DNA from: Chloroflexota bacterium
Lineage (GTDB): Bacteria; Chloroflexota; Dehalococcoidia; UBA2247; RBG-13-53-26
Length of the DNA stretch: 46,613 nucleotides
Assembly (NCBI GenBank): GCA_016876035.1
Contig: VGOE01000010.1
Span: 1-46,613, forward strand
Direction: 5' to 3'
Part shown: positions 1-9,339 of the stretch, one piece after another
Numbering within the stretch: the stretch's first letter is position 1
Layout: every line of letters starts with the position of its first letter
Notes under the pieces: generated by a model
Seen by the model: the letters and a program-made list of their open reading frames with translations, nothing else
The model's database searches: none
What the model was told of the DNA's origin: nothing
Program-made: the position numbers and the translations under genes

Positions 1-1
1 C

Positions 2-124
2 GACTCACTTAACGCAGCCACTCTTCAGGCAGAACACGGGTTAGCCAACCTAGCATCCAACAGGGGAGCTCTGAAAAGCCTAACAAACTGGCCATGGATT
101 AGTGCCATGTTGAACGCTACATAG
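2..124 (+). CDS. C-terminal tail of an unidentified upstream gene (partial)
   Basis: An open frame runs from the left edge to a TAG at 122-124 and gives about 40 residues ending in WPWISAMLNAT. The composition looks protein-like, and the stop lies 20 bases before the start of the PEP synthase-like gene, as expected for the last codons of a gene ahead of it in an operon. The family cannot be recognised from so short a tail, and chance openness over 40 codons is possible. Confidence 0.4.
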   Translation, partial: DSLNAATLQAEHGLANLASNRGALKSLTNWPWISAMLNAT

Positions 125-144
125 AATAAGGAGGATCACCAGCA

Positions 145-2421
145 ATGAAGAAAGACCTGAAGGTGGTGGCCTGGTTCGAGGAAATCGGCAGAGGGGATCT
201 AGCTTTGGCTGGCGGAAAAGGAGCTAATCTGGGGGAGTTGACCAAGTCCAATGTGCCTGTTCCGCCAGGGTTCGTGGTCACTGCTGCTGCCTATTTCCAT
301 TTTCTGGAGGAAGCTAAACTAACAGAAAAGATCCGTGGTTACCTCAAGGACCTGGATACTGGAGATAGCAAGTACCTGGAACAGGTTGCTAATCAGATCA
401 AGGCCAGCATTAACCGGGCACCTATGCCACGACAAATAGCGGAGGAAATAAGGAAAGCCTATAGGAAAATGGGGGGTGGCCTGGTAGCCGTGAGGTCGTC
501 TGCCACTGCTGAAGACCTGCCGGAAGCCTCCTTTGCCGGTCAGCAGCGTACCTTTCTCAATGTGGAAGGGGAAGACAGCGTAGTGGCAGCAGTACAGGAT
601 TGCTGGGCATCTTTGTTCGAACCTCGGGCCATCTTCTATCGGGTTGAGCACGGTTTCGAACACCTGAAAATAGGCATTGCTGTTCCGGTACAGAGAATGG
701 TCCAGTCTGAGGTCTCAGGAGTCATATTTACTGTAGAGCCAGTAAGCAGCGACGGCAGCAAGATCATCATCGAAGCAGTATACGGCCTGGGAGAGACTGT
801 AGTCTCTGGTCTAGTGACACCCGACCTTTACACCATAGACAAAGAGACGTCGAGGATCATGGATAAGAGTATAGTCAAGCAGGAGTGGCAACTGGTTAGA
901 AACGTGGCTGCCAGAAACCACGAGGAAAGCAACATCCAAGTACCAGTTGCGGTTTCGGATCAAGGGAAGCAGAAACTGACAGACAAGGATATCTTGGCCC
1001 TGGCGAACATCGCCAAGACGATAGAGAACCTGTACCAGTTCCCCCAGGATATCGAATGGGCTAAAGAGGGGGACAAGCTTTACATTGTACAAACCCGTCC
1101 TGTCACCACCATTAGCGCTCGTAGGGAGGCGGAGGCAGTCGAAGAGGTCGAAGGCGTCGAACTCCTCAGTGGCATACCGGCCAGTCCAGACACAGCCACA
1201 GGAACAGTGAAGATAACTCACCATGCCTCTGAAATAGACAAGGTAAGAGAAGGTGATGTGCTAGTCGCTGAGATGACCACGCCCGATTTTGTGCCGGCTA
1301 TGAAGCGGGCGGTGGCTATTGTAACCGATCGCGGCGGCAGAACCTGCCATGCGGCCATAGTAAGCCGAGAACTTGGGGTCCCCTGCATCGTGGGAACAGG
1401 AAGCGCTACCAGAGTGCTGAAAGATGGGCAACTGATCACCGTAGACGGTTCGCAAGGAAAGGTCTATGAGGGCCGGGTGACAAGAAAGACTGCGGCCATC
1501 CCCAGCTTCATGTTAGTAGGGGAGTCAGTGAAGACAACCACCAAAGTTTATGTCAATCTAGCTGAGCCCGACTTGGCTGAACGTGTGGCAGCCCGAAACG
1601 TGGATGGCGTGGGTCTTCTCAGGGCTGAGTTCATGATTGCTAGTATCGGGGAGCACCCCCGCTATATGCTCAGCCAAAATAGAGGTGGGGAATTTGTTGA
1701 CAAGCTCGCCGGTGGGCTTGAAATCTTTGCTAGGGCATTTAACCCGAGGCCAGTTGTCTACCGCACCAGTGATTTCAAGACCAACGAATACCGGAATCTT
1801 AAGGGTGGTGAGCTGTATGAAGAGGTTGAGGAAAATCCCATGTTGGGATACAGGGGGTGCTCACGCTATGTCAGGGAGATCGACATCTTCAAACTGGAGC
1901 TAGACGCTGTCAAGAGGGTGAGGAAAAGCTTCACCAACTTATGGGTCATGATACCCTTTGTGCGCACGATAAGGGGCTTAACCCAGGCCAAACGTATTCT
2001 GCAATCAGAGGGCCTGGTCGGATCACCGGACTTCAAGCTTTGGATGATGGTCGAGGTGCCGTCTAATATCATCCTATTAGACCAGTTCATAGATGTTGGC
2101 CTTGATGGCATCTCTATTGGCTCCAACGATCTGACCCAGTTGATTCTCGGGATTGATCGCGATAGCCCAAAGCTAGCCGAGTGGTTTGATGAACGGAACG
2201 AGGCTGTGCTTTGGTCTCTGGAGAGAGCCATCACAATAGCCAAGAGAAGAGGGATAACTAGTTCCATCTGCGGGCAGGCTCCGTCGGTCTATCCGGAGCT
2301 TACTACCAAGCTGGTGGAATGGGGGATCACCTCAGTCTCAGTCAATCCTGACATGATCGAACAGACCAGAGCCATAATCGCCGAAGCGGAAAAAGCCCTG
2401 GCTGGTCGCTCCCCTACCTGA
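145..2421 (+). CDS. ppsA: Phosphoenolpyruvate synthase-like enzyme (pyruvate, water dikinase family)
   Basis: Expected to convert pyruvate, ATP and water to PEP, AMP and phosphate in the cytoplasm, feeding gluconeogenesis. The 758 residues show the normal order. The N-terminal ATP-grasp domain has KGANLGEL near residue 28 and RSSATAEDLPEASFAGQQ near 117. The swivelling phosphohistidine domain has GGRTCHAAIVSRELGVPC, with the catalytic His at about residue 402. The C-terminal PEP/pyruvate barrel has LLRAEFMI, GSNDLTQLILGIDRDS and the active-site Cys motif SICGQAPS near the end. It is slightly shorter than the roughly 790 residues of the E. coli enzyme but no domain is missing. The ATG is preceded by AAGGAGG at 128-134. 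The dGTPase gene follows after 31 bases, suggesting co-transcription. A PEP-utilising paralogue with another acceptor is possible but less likely, since both catalytic domains are intact. Confidence 0.92.
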   Translation: MKKDLKVVAWFEEIGRGDLALAGGKGANLGELTKSNVPVPPGFVVTAAAYFHFLEEAKLTEKIRGYLKDLDTGDSKYLEQVANQIKASINRAPMPRQIAEEIRKAYRKMGGGLVAVRSSATAEDLPEASFAGQQRTFLNVEGEDSVVAAVQDCWASLFEPRAIFYRVEHGFEHLKIGIAVPVQRMVQSEVSGVIFTVEPVSSDGSKIIIEAVYGLGETVVSGLVTPDLYTIDKETSRIMDKSIVKQEWQLVRNVAARNHEESNIQVPVAVSDQGKQKLTDKDILALANIAKTIENLYQFPQDIEWAKEGDKLYIVQTRPVTTISARREAEAVEEVEGVELLSGIPASPDTATGTVKITHHASEIDKVREGDVLVAEMTTPDFVPAMKRAVAIVTDRGGRTCHAAIVSRELGVPCIVGTGSATRVLKDGQLITVDGSQGKVYEGRVTRKTAAIPSFMLVGESVKTTTKVYVNLAEPDLAERVAARNVDGVGLLRAEFMIASIGEHPRYMLSQNRGGEFVDKLAGGLEIFARAFNPRPVVYRTSDFKTNEYRNLKGGELYEEVEENPMLGYRGCSRYVREIDIFKLELDAVKRVRKSFTNLWVMIPFVRTIRGLTQAKRILQSEGLVGSPDFKLWMMVEVPSNIILLDQFIDVGLDGISIGSNDLTQLILGIDRDSPKLAEWFDERNEAVLWSLERAITIAKRRGITSSICGQAPSVYPELTTKLVEWGITSVSVNPDMIEQTRAIIAEAEKALAGRSPT

Positions 2422-2452
2422 TAGGCTTGTATTTTGTGCTATCTAGGTAACA

Positions 2453-3511
2453 GTGAATTCATCCCGGCATAATATCCGGCTTTGGCTGGAAGAGAAGGAA
2501 GAATCCCTTTCCCCTTACGCCATGAAGGCCAGATTGTCTGCGGGAAGGCTCAAAACTGAGGAGCCATGCCCTATGCGCACTGCCTTCCAGCGTGACCGTG
2601 ACCGTATCATTCACTGTAAGGCTTTTCGCCGTCTGAAGCACAAGACCCAGGTGTTCATTGCACCCCTGGGCGATCACTACGTCACCCGATTGACCCACAC
2701 TCTTGAGGTTTCACAAATCGCCCGTTCCATATCCCGTGCCTTGAATCTTAATGAGGACCTGACCGAGGCGATCGCTCTGGGGCACGACCTGGGGCATACT
2801 CCCTTCGGTCACACAGGGGAGGAGGTTCTGAACGAAATCTCACCCTTCGGTTTTAGGCATAACGAGCAAAGCCTGAGGGTGGTTGACCTGCTAGAAAAGG
2901 AGGGTGCCGGGCTTAACCTTACCTTTGAGGTAAGAGAGGGTATTTTGAAGCATTCAAAATCAAGAACTGACATCATGGGTGAAGGCTGGGAAACACCGGA
3001 TACTCTGGAAGGACAGGTATGTAAGATCGCTGATGTTGTGGCCTACATAAACCACGATATCGACGATGCTCTGCGGGCTAATGTCATTAACGAAAACGAC
3101 CTTCCAAATCCGGTCACTTCCAGATTTGGGAAGTCTCGTTCCGACCGGATTAACGCCATGATCTGGGATATCTTGAGTTATTCCTGGGCAGCCAGGGGGG
3201 AAGGCTCAGGGTTGACAAGCCAAGAAGTAAAACCGATGATTGGAGTGAGTCCAGCGGCAGGCGAGGTCATGAACATCCTCCGAGAATTCCTTTTTGAGAG
3301 GGTGTACCACTCCAGTGCGGTACAGATAGAAGCCGACAAAGCCAGAGAGGTGATACGTCTTCTGTACCAGCACTTTAGCGAACACGAACAGAATCTGCCT
3401 ACGGACTACGCCCTTCGGGATGAACCTCTAGCTCGAAGAGTGGTGGATTATGTCGCTGGCATGACTGACCAGTATGCGCTTCAGATAGCAGGGGAGGCTG
3501 GTCTTATCTAA
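2453..3511 (+). CDS. dgt: dGTPase-like HD-domain triphosphohydrolase
   Basis: Member of the deoxyguanosinetriphosphate triphosphohydrolase-like family, which removes triphosphate from dNTPs and helps control nucleotide pools. The 352-residue protein has the family N-terminus (FQRDRDRIIHCKAFRRLKHK) and the metal-binding HD signature, with His in RLTHTLEVSQIARSIS followed by LGHDLGHTPFGHTGEE. The C-terminal half is helical, as in the shorter bacterial members. The start is GTG at 2453, 31 bases after the previous stop. dnaG follows 40 bases later and then the sigma factor. This grouping of dgt with dnaG and rpoD is known from Dehalococcoides and other bacteria. True substrate preference among dNTPs cannot be read from sequence. 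Confidence 0.92.
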   Translation: MNSSRHNIRLWLEEKEESLSPYAMKARLSAGRLKTEEPCPMRTAFQRDRDRIIHCKAFRRLKHKTQVFIAPLGDHYVTRLTHTLEVSQIARSISRALNLNEDLTEAIALGHDLGHTPFGHTGEEVLNEISPFGFRHNEQSLRVVDLLEKEGAGLNLTFEVREGILKHSKSRTDIMGEGWETPDTLEGQVCKIADVVAYINHDIDDALRANVINENDLPNPVTSRFGKSRSDRINAMIWDILSYSWAARGEGSGLTSQEVKPMIGVSPAAGEVMNILREFLFERVYHSSAVQIEADKAREVIRLLYQHFSEHEQNLPTDYALRDEPLARRVVDYVAGMTDQYALQIAGEAGLI

Positions 3512-3551
3512 TTGCGGGTGACTCACCGAGGCCAGAAAGAGGAACTACATC

Positions 3552-5399
3552 GTGAGCCTCATTGATGAGATAAAACAAAGGGTAGACATTGTGGAGGTGG
3601 TCTCCTGGTATGTTCCTGGTTTGAAGAAGGCAGGACGTAGCTTCAAGGCATCTTGCCCCTTCCACGCTGAAAAGACTCCTTCGTTCTTTGTGTTCCCAGA
3701 GCGCCAGAGTTGGCACTGCTTCGGGGCATGTGCTACAGGCGGTGACGCATTTTCCTTTGTGATGAAAAAGGAGGGGGTTGACTTCGGGGAAGCGCTGCGT
3801 ATTCTAGCGCAAAGAACAGGCGTGCCCCTCGTCCCCCCACAACCCAGTGGGAGTCAAAGAGAGGAACAACAATTAAGAGAGATAAATGAGGCTGCTGCCG
3901 AGTATTATCACCGTCTACTCCTCTCTCAGATCGGTCAGTCGGCGCGAAGCTACTTAGCCCAGCGCGGCGTTGCGGAGAAAACTATCGAAGACTTTCAACT
4001 GGGTCTCAGCCTGGATAGCTGGGAGGCATTGCATGATGAGCTAACCCGGAAAGGCTACCCTGGGGACATGCTACTGGCTGCTGGTTTGTTGGTGGAAAAG
4101 GAGCAGGGAAGGGTTTACGATCGCTTTCGCAACCGGCTGATGTTTCCCATAAGGGGCGCAGATGGAAGGGTGGTGGGCTTTGGGGCCAGAGCCATGGATG
4201 ACTCGTTGCCGAAATACCTTAATTCACCTCAGACGCCTGTGTTTGACAAGAGCAGCACCCTCTACGGTATTGACCGAGCCAAGTCTGCTATTAGAAAGCA
4301 GAACCTGGCTATAGTGGTAGAGGGCTACATGGATGTTATCATGGCCCATCAATATGGCTTCAACAATGTGGTTGCTTCTCTGGGGACGGCTCTCACTGAG
4401 AAGCAGGTCGGCATCATCAAGAAGCTGACCAAGAACCTCACCTTGGCTCTAGATGCCGATGCCGCTGGTGAAATGGCCATGCTTAGAGGGCAGGAAGTAA
4501 TCAGCCAGACTTTCGGGCAACTAACGTCTGTGTCAGGCTGGACGGATGCCAAGTATGAGAATCCTTACGATGCCCATTGGAAAGTCGCCATCCTGCCCCA
4601 GGGGAAGGATCCTGATGATATCATAAGAGAAAGTGCGGAACAATGGCAGCATCTGGTAAGTCAAGCTACGCCAGTCATCGAGTATGTTTTCAACACGGTG
4701 GCCTCCAAGCTTGACTTGACTGACCTCAAAGGCAAATCTTCTGCTGTGGATCAACTCTTGCCAGTTGTGAAGGAGATTGGTGATCCGGTAAGTCAGGCAC
4801 ACTACCTGCAAAAACTGTGCCGCTTAGTGGGTGTAGATGAGCGGGAACTGGCTTCAGCGCTTAGAAGGCTGAAAGGATCAGCCAGGCTAAGAGAGAAGCG
4901 CGAACTGGAGCAACCTTCAATTCTCATATCCTCTTTACTTCTTACTGACCCGTTGGCGGAATACTGTCTATCCCTGCTGGTTCGCTATCCGCATCTGCGA
5001 AGCCTACCCTTGGGTCTATCCCCAGATTTCTTCCATCATAGCGAAGCTCGCCAGCTTTTCCTCGCCTGGCGAGATTCTGCTGATCTTGATTCAATGCGTG
5101 GCACTCTTGACGGGTTTCTTCGTGGGTATCTGGAAGTACTAGTGGAGAAGCCACTTCCCCCAATGAGTGAAAAGGAGCAGGAAGAGGCTCTTGGCGATTG
5201 TGTCCGCCGCCTTCGAGAGCGCTGGCTAAAAGATCTGAAAGCCAAAGAAGAGGCGTTGATTTCCGACCTCCAAGACGAGGGCAGTACCGCTGAATTAGAG
5301 GAGCTGCAACAATTGGGGGTGAAGCTGAATACAGAGCTGTGTGAGGTCTTCCTTCAGGGGAAGGAAAGAAAAACGAAAGAGCAGAGGTACAAGGAGTGA
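3552..5399 (+). CDS. dnaG: DNA primase DnaG
   Basis: Synthesises RNA primers at the replication fork. The 615-residue protein begins with the CHC2 zinc-binding domain (Cys35, His38, Cys56 and Cys60 in [12 protein letters not shown] and [12 protein letters not shown]). It continues with the primase core (RNRLMFPI...[26 protein letters not shown]) and a Toprim domain with its Glu in VVEGYMDVI and Asp pair in ALDADAAGE. The rest is a helical DnaB-interaction region with a charged, coiled-coil-like tail. Length is normal for the family. Start GTG at 3552. The last four bases overlap the GTG start of the sigma factor gene (GTGA), so the two are translationally coupled, the classic macromolecular-synthesis operon arrangement. 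Confidence 0.97.
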   Translation: MSLIDEIKQRVDIVEVVSWYVPGLKKAGRSFKASCPFHAEKTPSFFVFPERQSWHCFGACATGGDAFSFVMKKEGVDFGEALRILAQRTGVPLVPPQPSGSQREEQQLREINEAAAEYYHRLLLSQIGQSARSYLAQRGVAEKTIEDFQLGLSLDSWEALHDELTRKGYPGDMLLAAGLLVEKEQGRVYDRFRNRLMFPIRGADGRVVGFGARAMDDSLPKYLNSPQTPVFDKSSTLYGIDRAKSAIRKQNLAIVVEGYMDVIMAHQYGFNNVVASLGTALTEKQVGIIKKLTKNLTLALDADAAGEMAMLRGQEVISQTFGQLTSVSGWTDAKYENPYDAHWKVAILPQGKDPDDIIRESAEQWQHLVSQATPVIEYVFNTVASKLDLTDLKGKSSAVDQLLPVVKEIGDPVSQAHYLQKLCRLVGVDERELASALRRLKGSARLREKRELEQPSILISSLLLTDPLAEYCLSLLVRYPHLRSLPLGLSPDFFHHSEARQLFLAWRDSADLDSMRGTLDGFLRGYLEVLVEKPLPPMSEKEQEEALGDCVRRLRERWLKDLKAKEEALISDLQDEGSTAELEELQQLGVKLNTELCEVFLQGKERKTKEQRYKE

Positions 5400-6934
5400 A
5401 GCCGAAAAAGGAAAGGCGGTCTCTTGAGCCGTCTCACCGTCAGGCAGATACAGCATGGGGCTCCGATGCAACGCCGGTGTCTCCGAAATTTGAGCCAGTG
5501 GTGTTGGAAGATGTCTATGCCAGTACGCCTGCGGAAAGTGTAGAGATTGAAGAACTGACTCCCGCTTTGACTGAGGCAGAGCCTTTGGAGGAAGAAAAAG
5601 CGCTGGAACAAGAACTCCTGCCGGAAGAAGAGGTCAAGCTGGAGCTTGAGGAAGTGGAGGCTGCTGATGATCCTGTGCGGATGTATCTACGCCAGATTGG
5701 ACGAGTGCCGCTTCTGACCGCAGAGGAAGAGAAAGAGCTTGCCCGGAACAAGGAAGAGAAAGATTACATCAATGAGATAACAGAGGAGTGCTCCCGCAAG
5801 CTGGCGAGGTCACCGTCTTCTACCGAAATAATTGTTGCTCTGCTGGAACGGCTGGAACAGAGCTTTCCTCTACTTGAGGCTGTAGAGAGCGAACTTGGCT
5901 TGACTTTAGGAGCCACCATCGCCGAAAGGACTTCCAATCCCCAGTTGCGTGCCGCCCTCGATAGAGAGCTAGATGAGCAATTGATAGGAAACCTATCACG
6001 TAAGATTGACAAGAGTTGGGACACGGTGGAGCAGTCTTTGAAGGATCTTTCCTTGGCCAGCTCTTTGTTGCCTCCTGAACTCTTCGGTATTATTGGTCAG
6101 AGATCGTCATCCGAACTAAGCAATTTTCTTCGCAGCTCGGAGTTTCCTGATATCCTTGGATCCTGCGAAGATGAGTATGATAGATATCTGGAAAGCATTA
6201 AGCTCAGAGGAAGGATGGCAGAGGAGCGTCTTGTCGAAGCCAATTTGAGATTAGTAGTTAGTGTCGCTAAGAAGTATGTTGAGCGAGGTATGTCATTCCT
6301 GGATGTAATTCAGGAGGGGAACATTGGCCTTCTTCGGGCCGTGGAGAAGTTCGACTACCGCAGAGGCTACAAATTCAGTACTTATGCTACCTGGTGGATT
6401 CGTCAGTCAATCACTCGCGCCATAGCGGATCAGGCACGGACAATCCGTATCCCGGTGCACATGGTGGAGACTATAACCAGGCTTTACAGGGTAACACGAC
6501 GCCTGGCTCAAGAACATGGAAGAGAGCCGACCATAGAGGAAATCAGCGAACAGATGGAAATGCCCCCGGAAAAGGTTGAGGAAATCCTAAAAATATCTCA
6601 GGAACCAATCTCCTTGGAAACTCCGATCGGGGAGGAAGAGGATACCCATCTAGGAGACTTCATCGAGGATCGAAAGATCATGTCACCAGTAGATACGGCG
6701 TCCTATGAATTACTGAAGGAGCAGATAGGAACCGTGTTGGACACGCTTACTCCCCGCGAACAGAGGGTGCTTAGGTTGAGGTTCGGGCTTGAGGATGGAC
6801 GGAGCCGCACTCTGGAAGAGGTGGGCAGAGAATTCAAGGTAACCCGAGAGAGAATCAGACAGATCGAAGCCAAGGCGCTACGCAAACTGCGTCATCCCAC
6901 ACGCAGCAGGAGATTGAAAGACTATCTAGAGTAA
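5396..6934 (+). CDS. rpoD: Principal sigma-70 factor RpoD/SigA
   Basis: Primary sigma factor of RNA polymerase. The 512-residue protein has a proline- and glutamate-rich N-terminal extension of about 90 residues. Region 1.2 follows ([20 protein letters not shown]), then a nonconserved insert and region 2 with the core-binding and -10-binding helix ([37 protein letters not shown]). Region 3 comes next, and region 4 carries the helix-turn-helix ([20 protein letters not shown]) and a typical end, [10 protein letters not shown]. The GTG start overlaps the dnaG stop by four bases. A conventional housekeeping sigma factor fits the TTGaca/TATAAT-type promoters seen elsewhere in the window. The acidic extension probably replaces region 1.1, though this is inference. 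Confidence 0.97.
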   Translation: MKPKKERRSLEPSHRQADTAWGSDATPVSPKFEPVVLEDVYASTPAESVEIEELTPALTEAEPLEEEKALEQELLPEEEVKLELEEVEAADDPVRMYLRQIGRVPLLTAEEEKELARNKEEKDYINEITEECSRKLARSPSSTEIIVALLERLEQSFPLLEAVESELGLTLGATIAERTSNPQLRAALDRELDEQLIGNLSRKIDKSWDTVEQSLKDLSLASSLLPPELFGIIGQRSSSELSNFLRSSEFPDILGSCEDEYDRYLESIKLRGRMAEERLVEANLRLVVSVAKKYVERGMSFLDVIQEGNIGLLRAVEKFDYRRGYKFSTYATWWIRQSITRAIADQARTIRIPVHMVETITRLYRVTRRLAQEHGREPTIEEISEQMEMPPEKVEEILKISQEPISLETPIGEEEDTHLGDFIEDRKIMSPVDTASYELLKEQIGTVLDTLTPREQRVLRLRFGLEDGRSRTLEEVGREFKVTRERIRQIEAKALRKLRHPTRSRRLKDYLE

Positions 6935-7069
6935 AGGCTTTCCCTCGACCCTCTTTCTGAAGGCGTTCCGAATCTTCATCAATCCCTCTGGACATCTCCT
7001 CATTCACACATTTGACAGATATTAAGACATGCATATACTTATAGGCGATTTGAGACAAGGGAACGACAG

Positions 7070-7702
7070 ATGGGCTGTTTTTGGAAGATATTGAGTACGA
7101 TATTCCGTATCGCCAAGATCGCTCTGAGAGTCATAGGTGCTATCGCCGTGATAACGGCTATCGTCCTGGGAATATGTGCCTGGCAGGTTACGCGGCCTTC
7201 GGGACTGGAGAAGAATATGCAGGACGTGACCTACACACAGACAGACGCGGCCAGCTTTGACCAGAGGATAGATGACCTTGTGGGCTGGCTTACGAATCCC
7301 TCGGGGCCTCAGTATCGCCTCACCCTGACTGAAAAGGAAGTCAGCGCGAAGCTGAAGGAGGCAACAGACGAGGCTGATATTCCGATAGATATCACCACCG
7401 TCGCCGTCAACTTTACCAAAGCTGGTGAAGTGCTGATCCGGTGCAGGGTAGACATTGGTCTCAAGTTGCGCATAGCTATGAGGATCGAGATGGTGATCGA
7501 GGATGGCAAACCCAAAACGAAAATAGAAAAGCTTCAAATCGGCAGAGCATGGATCCCACGCCAAGTCAAGAATGCCATAGCCAATAACATACCCATTGAA
7601 GACGCCTTGACCGATATGCTAAAGGGCCTCCCAATGAAGGTGACGAGTATCGAAGTTGAGCCAGGCAAGTTGATCTTCTACGTAGTAAAAGCTGCTTCGT
7701 GA
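7070..7702 (+). CDS. Membrane-anchored protein of unknown function (DUF2140/DUF2993-like fold suspected)
   Basis: The 210-residue protein has a short basic N-terminus and one strong hydrophobic segment at about residues 18-42 (IALRVIGAIAVITAIVLGI), giving a signal anchor with the rest outside the membrane. The extracytoplasmic part alternates short strands and helices: LTEKEVSAKLKEA, then VNFTKAGEVLIRCRVDIG, then SIEVEPGKLIFYV near the end. That pattern resembles the lipid-binding-like YpmS/DUF2140 and LmeA/DUF2993 groups, where a loop starting LTE or LTQ precedes paired strands. No catalytic residues are evident. It lies 135 bases after rpoD on the same strand and converges on ffh. The family link is a judgement by eye; the gene itself is well supported by composition and length. 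Confidence 0.72.
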   Translation: MGCFWKILSTIFRIAKIALRVIGAIAVITAIVLGICAWQVTRPSGLEKNMQDVTYTQTDAASFDQRIDDLVGWLTNPSGPQYRLTLTEKEVSAKLKEATDEADIPIDITTVAVNFTKAGEVLIRCRVDIGLKLRIAMRIEMVIEDGKPKTKIEKLQIGRAWIPRQVKNAIANNIPIEDALTDMLKGLPMKVTSIEVEPGKLIFYVVKAAS

Positions 7703-7815
7703 GAGGCATTGTTTAAGGCTACGCTAGGGGCGGACAGATAGGTGTGCCACTCTTTGTACTACGCTGGACTCATGTCTGGAGGATGTTCCGGTATCTGGTT
7801 GGCGACCTAAGGGTT

Positions 7816-9141
7816 CTACCTAAGCCGGGAAAGTAACTGCCGCGCCTTCCCTGAGTCCAGTTGCTTCATCAGCTTCTGTGCCTGGCGGAATTGGTTCAGG
7901 AGTTGATTGATATCCTGGGGGCTGGTGCCGCTGCCCCGAGCAATGCGGCGACGGCGGCTCCCGTCAATCATGTCGGGATGCTGGCGTTCCTCCGGGGTCA
8001 TGGAGAATATGATGGCCTCCACCCTCTTTAGCTGCTTCTCATCCACCCCTTCCGGCAGGCGGCGGGCCAAAGAGGAAAGGCCAGGGATCATCTCGATCAG
8101 TTGGCTCATCGGCCCCATCTTCCTGACCTGCTGGAGCTGGTCCAGAAAGTCTTCCAGGTTGAAGGTGGCCGTGCGCAGCTTCTTCTCCATCTCCTTGGCC
8201 TTCTTCTCATCCATGACCTTTTCCGCTTTTTCGATGAGGGTGAGCATATCCCCCATACCTAAGATGCGGGAGGCGATCCGGTCAGGATGGAAAGGCTCAA
8301 GGGCGTCAACCTTTTCCCCTATTCCGATGAACTTGATGGGTATTCCAGTGACCGATTTGATAGAGAGGGCAGCGCCACCTCGCGCGTCGCCATCCATCTT
8401 GGTCAGTATCAGTCCCGTCAGTCCCACTCTGGCGTTGAATTCTTCAGCTACCCGCACTGCGTCCTGCCCGGTCATGGCGTCCACCACCAGTAGCACCTCA
8501 GAAGGCTGAAGCGCTTTCTTCACCTCCACCATCTCGGCCATCATCTCCTCATCGATGTGAAGGCGCCCCTGGGTGTCAACCACAAGCCAGTTAGCGGCCA
8601 GCTCTCGTGCTCGATCGATGGCCTGGGTGCAAATTTTTGGCGGCGACACCTTCTTATCACTGGCATACACAGGTATGTCAAGCTGCTTGCCCAGGATGAT
8701 GAGCTGTTCTATAGCTGCCGGACGACGGGTATCCGCAGCCACCAGCAAAGGCTGCTGTCCTGAGCGCCTCAGGTGTAAAGCCAACTTAGCGCAGGTCGTC
8801 GTCTTGCCGCTGCCCTGTAATCCCACCAGCATCAGCCTGGAGGGAGGGCGTCCTGCCGGGACGAGCCGCGATTGCTGGCCTCCCAGGATAGCAATCATCT
8901 CTTCGTGGACGATCTTCACTACCAGTTGGGCCGGTGTCAGGCTCTCCAGCACTTCGCTTGTGAGGGAGCGCTCCTTCACCCTAGCGGTGAAATCCTTCAC
9001 CACCTTCAGATTCACGTCGGCTTCCAGGAGGGCTATTCTCACTTGACGCAGCGCTTCATCAATGTCCTTTTCGCTTAACCTGCCCTTCCCAGCCAGCCGT
9101 TTGAAGACCTCTCCAATTTTCTCCGACAGAAGTTCAAACAT
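7816..9141 (-). CDS. ffh: Signal recognition particle GTPase Ffh (SRP54)
   Basis: Binds 4.5S RNA and signal peptides and delivers ribosomes to FtsY at the membrane. It has the helical N domain, then the G domain with GLQGSGKTTTCAKLA (P-loop), DTRRPAAIEQL, VDTQGRLHID (G3) and TKMDGDARGGAALS (G4), then a methionine-rich M domain with the RNA-binding RRRRIARGSGTSPQDINQLL. I start it at the ATG complementary to 9139-9141 (MFELLSEK, 441 residues). GAGGAG lies about seven bases upstream of that ATG, whereas the ATG 21 bases further up would put this Shine-Dalgarno sequence inside the gene. G3 reads DTQGR where most homologues have DTAGR. It is divergent from the SbcC-like gene. Confidence 0.97.
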   Translation of the reverse strand: MFELLSEKIGEVFKRLAGKGRLSEKDIDEALRQVRIALLEADVNLKVVKDFTARVKERSLTSEVLESLTPAQLVVKIVHEEMIAILGGQQSRLVPAGRPPSRLMLVGLQGSGKTTTCAKLALHLRRSGQQPLLVAADTRRPAAIEQLIILGKQLDIPVYASDKKVSPPKICTQAIDRARELAANWLVVDTQGRLHIDEEMMAEMVEVKKALQPSEVLLVVDAMTGQDAVRVAEEFNARVGLTGLILTKMDGDARGGAALSIKSVTGIPIKFIGIGEKVDALEPFHPDRIASRILGMGDMLTLIEKAEKVMDEKKAKEMEKKLRTATFNLEDFLDQLQQVRKMGPMSQLIEMIPGLSSLARRLPEGVDEKQLKRVEAIIFSMTPEERQHPDMIDGSRRRRIARGSGTSPQDINQLLNQFRQAQKLMKQLDSGKARQLLSRLR

Positions 9142-9294
9142 GTTTCTCTCCTCGACAGTCATTGTAAGTCATACGGGCTGGTCGGGCAAGGTGGCTAACC
9201 ACCGTGTGGCCGCCGAAATTACCGACAAAAGGGAACTTCGACCTCGACTGTCTTCGGGCTGTCCGGCGAAATGGCGCTTGGACTTGGCTCACGA

Positions 9295-9300
9295 TATAAT
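9295..9300 (+). promoter_or_regulatory. Possible -10 element upstream of sbcC
   Basis: A perfect TATAAT lies 40 bases before the SbcC start, in the 198-base gap between the divergent ffh and sbcC genes. The hexamer 17 bases upstream (TGGCGC) is a poor -35, so the call rests on the -10 alone. Confidence 0.3.
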
Positions 9301-9339
9301 TAGGCAGAGAATCCAAGAGGCTTCATCAGGAACCTGGAA

